DNA from: Elusimicrobiota bacterium
Lineage (GTDB): Bacteria > Elusimicrobiota > Elusimicrobia > UBA1565 > UBA9628
Length of the DNA stretch: 8,412 nt
Assembly (NCBI GenBank): GCA_023249695.1
Contig: JAHFCD010000069.1
Span: 1 to 8,412 of the forward strand
Direction: 5' to 3'
Numbering within the stretch: position 1 is the stretch's first letter; each line of letters opens with the position of its first letter. Both the position numbers and the translations under genes were made by a program. Below are positions 6,362 to 8,412 of the stretch, piece after piece. The notes under the pieces were generated by a model, which was not told the DNA's origin, made no database searches, and saw only the letters and a program-made list of their open reading frames with translations.

Positions 6362-6367
6362 TAGAAT
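6362..6367 (+). promoter_or_regulatory. -10-like box of bdhA (possible leaderless start)
   Basis: TAGAAT matches five of six bases of the -10 consensus and is followed by 6 nt (CAGCCC) and the bdhA ATG, with no Shine-Dalgarno. It gives 12 of 15 identical bases with the corresponding kamA region (TAATATCAGTCCATG against TAGAATCAGCCCATG). Any -35 element would fall within the right terminal repeat; none is convincing. Confidence 0.4.
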
Positions 6368-6373
6368 CAGCCC

Positions 6374-7156
6374 ATGTTAAAGGGGAAAACGGCGGTGGTG
6401 ACGGGGTCGACAAGCGGGATCGGGCTGGGAGTGGCCAAGGCGCTGGCGCAGCAGGGCGCCTCGGTCATGATCAACGGGTTCGGCGAAGCGAAGGAGATCG
6501 AGGCGCTTCGCTTGTCGCTCGAGCGGCTCTCCGGGGCGCCCGCCGCCTACCAGGACGCGGACATGAGCAAGCCGGGCGAGGCCGCGGCCATGATCATGGC
6601 GGCCGAACTGACCCTGGGCAAGGTCGACATCCTCGTCAACAACGCGGGGATTCAGCACGTCTCCCCGATCGAGGAGTTCCCGGCCGATAAGTGGGACATG
6701 ATCCTCGCGGTCAACCTGTCCTCGAGCTTTCACACGATTCGCGCGGCGTTGCCCGGCATGAGGGCGCGCGGCTGGGGCCGCATCCTCAACATCGCCTCGA
6801 CGCACGGGCTCGTGGCTTCGGTCAACAAGTCGGCCTATGTCGCGGCCAAGCACGGCCTGATCGGGCTGACGAAGACGGTCGCGCTCGAGACGGCGACGAC
6901 CGGCATCACCTGCAACGCGATCTGCCCGGGCTGGGTGCTGACGCCTCTCGTACAGAAGCAGATCGACGCGCTCGCTTCGCATCAGCGGATGACGGAAGGG
7001 GAGGCGAAGGCGAAGCTCCTCGCCGAGAAGCAGCCGTCCCATGATTTCGCGACCCCCGAGCAGATCGGTGGAATCGCCGTGTTCCTGTGCTCCGACGCCG
7101 CGGATCAGATTCGAGGCGCTTCGCTCACCGTGGACGGCGGGTGGACGGCGCAGTAA
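6374..7156 (+). CDS. bdhA: D-3-hydroxybutyrate dehydrogenase
   Basis: A classical short-chain dehydrogenase of 260 residues, the standard length for this enzyme. It interconverts D-3-hydroxybutyrate and acetoacetate with NAD in the cytoplasm. The cofactor motif is TGSTSGIG (10-17), with NNAG at 89-92 and N114. The catalytic set is S142, Y155 and K159. The substrate-binding residues known for Pseudomonas 3HB dehydrogenase are all present at the same numbers: Q94, H144, K152, W187 and Q196. The C terminus 'GASLTVDGGWTAQ' is also typical. ATG 6374 lies 20 nt from the end of the mobile element and 7 nt after a -10-like box. It is convergent with the hydrolase gene downstream, with an orphan hairpin repeat between them. 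It may use 3-hydroxybutyrate from polyhydroxybutyrate or ketone metabolism; no polymer synthase or depolymerase of known type is in view. Confidence 0.95.
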   Translation: MLKGKTAVVTGSTSGIGLGVAKALAQQGASVMINGFGEAKEIEALRLSLERLSGAPAAYQDADMSKPGEAAAMIMAAELTLGKVDILVNNAGIQHVSPIEEFPADKWDMILAVNLSSSFHTIRAALPGMRARGWGRILNIASTHGLVASVNKSAYVAAKHGLIGLTKTVALETATTGITCNAICPGWVLTPLVQKQIDALASHQRMTEGEAKAKLLAEKQPSHDFATPEQIGGIAVFLCSDAADQIRGASLTVDGGWTAQ

Positions 7157-7172
7157 GGGGCGGCCGCGCCTG

Positions 7173-7203
7173 AAATACTGTCACTACCGTTAGGCCTGAC
7201 ACC
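7173..7203 (-). repeat. Orphan copy of the RAYT terminal repeat
   Basis: A perfect 31-bp match to 6323-6353 in the same orientation, 850 bp downstream. Identity extends to 35 bp (7172-7206) when compared with the right end, including the trailing TAA. No transposase accompanies it. It sits in the 53-nt gap between the convergent bdhA and hydrolase genes, a typical site for solo REP sequences. Its hairpin (7179-7201) could affect 3' ends of both transcripts. Confidence 0.92.
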
Positions 7204-7209
7204 TAAATC

Positions 7210-8343
7210 CTAATCGACCCAGGCGACGAGCTCGTCGAAGGCGGCGTGGGCGCGCGGCATGAGGGGCGTGACGAAGGGGAACATGTCGGCGTTCGTGTCG
7301 ACGTGCGCGGCGTCGTCCTCCAGCACCAGGCGGTGCAGGCCGGCCTTGCCCTTGGAGCGCACGAGGTCGCGGTAGGCCTCGGCATGGCCCGCGCACGGGA
7401 TCAGGTAGTCGCGGCGGCCCGCGATCGAGATTAAAGGGACCTTCAGTTCGCCGGTGTTCTCAAACTCGCGGATCGCGGCGAGGGCGGCGGGGCGCCGATC
7501 CAGATCGTAGTCGGCGACGTGGCCGATGTACGACGGGTCGAGATCGCTCACGAACAGGCCGAGCGATGATTCCCAGTAGACCAGCTTGTACAGATCGCAC
7601 AGCGGCCTCCACTTCGCGTCGACGCGCGGAAAGCCGGCGCGCGCGATCGCGTCCTGGTCCCAGGGTTCCTTGGCGGTCGCGCGCAGCAGCGCCGGCATCT
7701 CGCGCAGGAGGCCGCCCGCGTCGGCCCGCCACATCACCCCGGAGATCTCCACCGCGCCGTCGACGAAGCCCATCTCGGCCGCGCGACGCGCGACGAAGCC
7801 GCCATTGGAGAGGCCGATCGCGTAAACGCGTTCGGGGGAGGAGCCGTGGCGGCGCATGATGAGCTCGCGCGCGGTCTCGACCAAGGTCTCGAGGCGGCCG
7901 GCCCAGCGCCGGACCGAGCTCTCGGGGGTCATCGGCATGACGACGGTGTCGGCGTCGAGCACGGCGCGGCGCACGCCCTTGTCGGTCGCGGCGAACGCGT
8001 AGCCGCGGCTCAGCGCGAAGTCGGAAAAATACAGGTCGTAGGTGTTCTCGTCGGTGATGCCGGAGGCCGCGGCGACGACGAGGCGCCCGTTCCAGTCCTT
8101 GGGCACGCGCAGCACGAACCGCGCGCGGTTGTCCGGAGGCAGGGACCCGGTCACGAGCATGCCCGGGACGGGCTTGGGCACCGGCGTCCAGAGCGCCTTC
8201 GGCGGCGCGATGTGCAGGGCGTCGGCGGCGAGGGTCCCGGCAGAGCGTTGCGGCGCCGTGGTCAGGTCGGGAAGGTCGGCCTCGACGATTCCCGGCGCGC
8301 GCGGAAGGTCCACGCGAAAGGCGTACGCGCGGGGCACGCTCAC
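7210..8343 (-). CDS. Alpha/beta-hydrolase family esterase
   Basis: A 377-residue serine hydrolase with no signal peptide, so probably cytoplasmic. The nucleophile elbow is G177-L-S179-N-G181, preceded by 'RVYAI' and a long helix. D312 (AGRRDYLIP) and H347 (DDAAHVDT) complete the likely triad. An early block 'LVVAAASGITDENTYDLYF' and 'LSRGYAFAATDKGVRR' gives the oxyanion-side strand and resembles tannase-like and 3-hydroxybutyrate-oligomer hydrolase chemistry, but its length and overall pattern do not match a single named family that I can assign. The GTG start overlaps the upstream gene's stop (GTGA, 8343-8340), implying translational coupling; a GTG two codons later is the alternative. It converges on bdhA, so an ester of 3-hydroxybutyrate is an attractive but unproven substrate. 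Confidence 0.8.
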   Translation of the reverse strand: MSVPRAYAFRVDLPRAPGIVEADLPDLTTAPQRSAGTLAADALHIAPPKALWTPVPKPVPGMLVTGSLPPDNRARFVLRVPKDWNGRLVVAAASGITDENTYDLYFSDFALSRGYAFAATDKGVRRAVLDADTVVMPMTPESSVRRWAGRLETLVETARELIMRRHGSSPERVYAIGLSNGGFVARRAAEMGFVDGAVEISGVMWRADAGGLLREMPALLRATAKEPWDQDAIARAGFPRVDAKWRPLCDLYKLVYWESSLGLFVSDLDPSYIGHVADYDLDRRPAALAAIREFENTGELKVPLISIAGRRDYLIPCAGHAEAYRDLVRSKGKAGLHRLVLEDDAAHVDTNADMFPFVTPLMPRAHAAFDELVAWVD

Positions 8344-8412
8344 GGCTTGAGGAGGGCCGCCAGCTCGTCGCGGCGCTTGAGGGGGAAGTAGTGGTCGCCG
8401 CTGACGATGCGG
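8340..8412 (-). CDS. Probable alpha/beta-hydrolase, C-terminal end only
   Basis: The last 23 codons of a gene that starts beyond the window edge, ending in TGA at 8342-8340. The visible peptide contains 'IVSGDHYFPLKRRDELAALL'. A Gly-Asp-His followed by aromatic residues and a closing helix is the usual catalytic-His end of an alpha/beta-hydrolase or thioesterase. Its stop overlaps the GTG start of the next gene, so the two form one operon. Too little is present for a substrate call. Confidence 0.6.
   Translation of the reverse strand, partial: RIVSGDHYFPLKRRDELAALLKP

Noticed and set aside
5514..7203. CRISPR array
   Set aside because: Three repeat copies in mixed orientation are separated by whole genes, with no short spacers and no cas genes.

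Overview
The window is GC-rich, densely packed bacterial DNA. Outer-membrane beta-barrel proteins and Sec-type signal peptides point to a Gram-negative (diderm) organism. Nothing here fixes the phylum. The mix of a KamA-type aminomutase, a phytochrome-type histidine kinase and a REP-associated transposase would suit a GC-rich environmental lineage such as Elusimicrobiota or a deltaproteobacterium-like group, but that is a guess.

Layout. (1) 1-357 is the 3' end of an outer-membrane beta-barrel gene. (2) 429-4125 is a tight four-gene operon: a porin-like outer-membrane protein, a secreted periplasmic binding protein of the ABC_sub_bind type, a two-pass membrane histidine kinase, and a single-domain Rcp1-like response regulator. 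Spacings are 7 nt or small overlaps, and no ABC permease or ATPase is present. The set looks like a sensory pathway from cell surface to cytoplasm rather than a transporter. (3) 4126-5484 (minus) is a lysine 2,3-aminomutase-family radical SAM/PLP enzyme whose stop codon abuts that of the response regulator. (4) 5514-6353 is a less GC-rich mobile element, a REP-associated tyrosine (Y1/HUH) transposase between perfect 31-bp inverted repeats that can each fold into a bulged hairpin. A third, orphan copy of the repeat lies at 7173-7203. (5) 6374-7156 is a D-3-hydroxybutyrate dehydrogenase with every active-site residue known for the family. (6) 7210-8343 (minus) is an alpha/beta-hydrolase, overlapped by 4 nt by the 3' end of another probable alpha/beta-hydrolase running off the window.

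How the parts fit. The element sits in the divergent intergenic region between kamA and bdhA, so both flanking genes read outward from its repeats. Both have a -10-like box exactly 6 nt before the ATG and no Shine-Dalgarno; the porin gene has one 8 nt before. Operon-internal genes do have Shine-Dalgarno sequences. This suggests leaderless transcripts for the first genes of transcription units. BdhA and the neighbouring hydrolases could act on 3-hydroxybutyrate or its oligomers. Lysine degradation through beta-lysine also yields acetoacetate, a BdhA substrate. Both links are inference. The two most noteworthy points are the repeat/transposase system, whose right repeat encodes the last ten residues and ends at the transposase stop, and the porin-binding protein-kinase-regulator operon.
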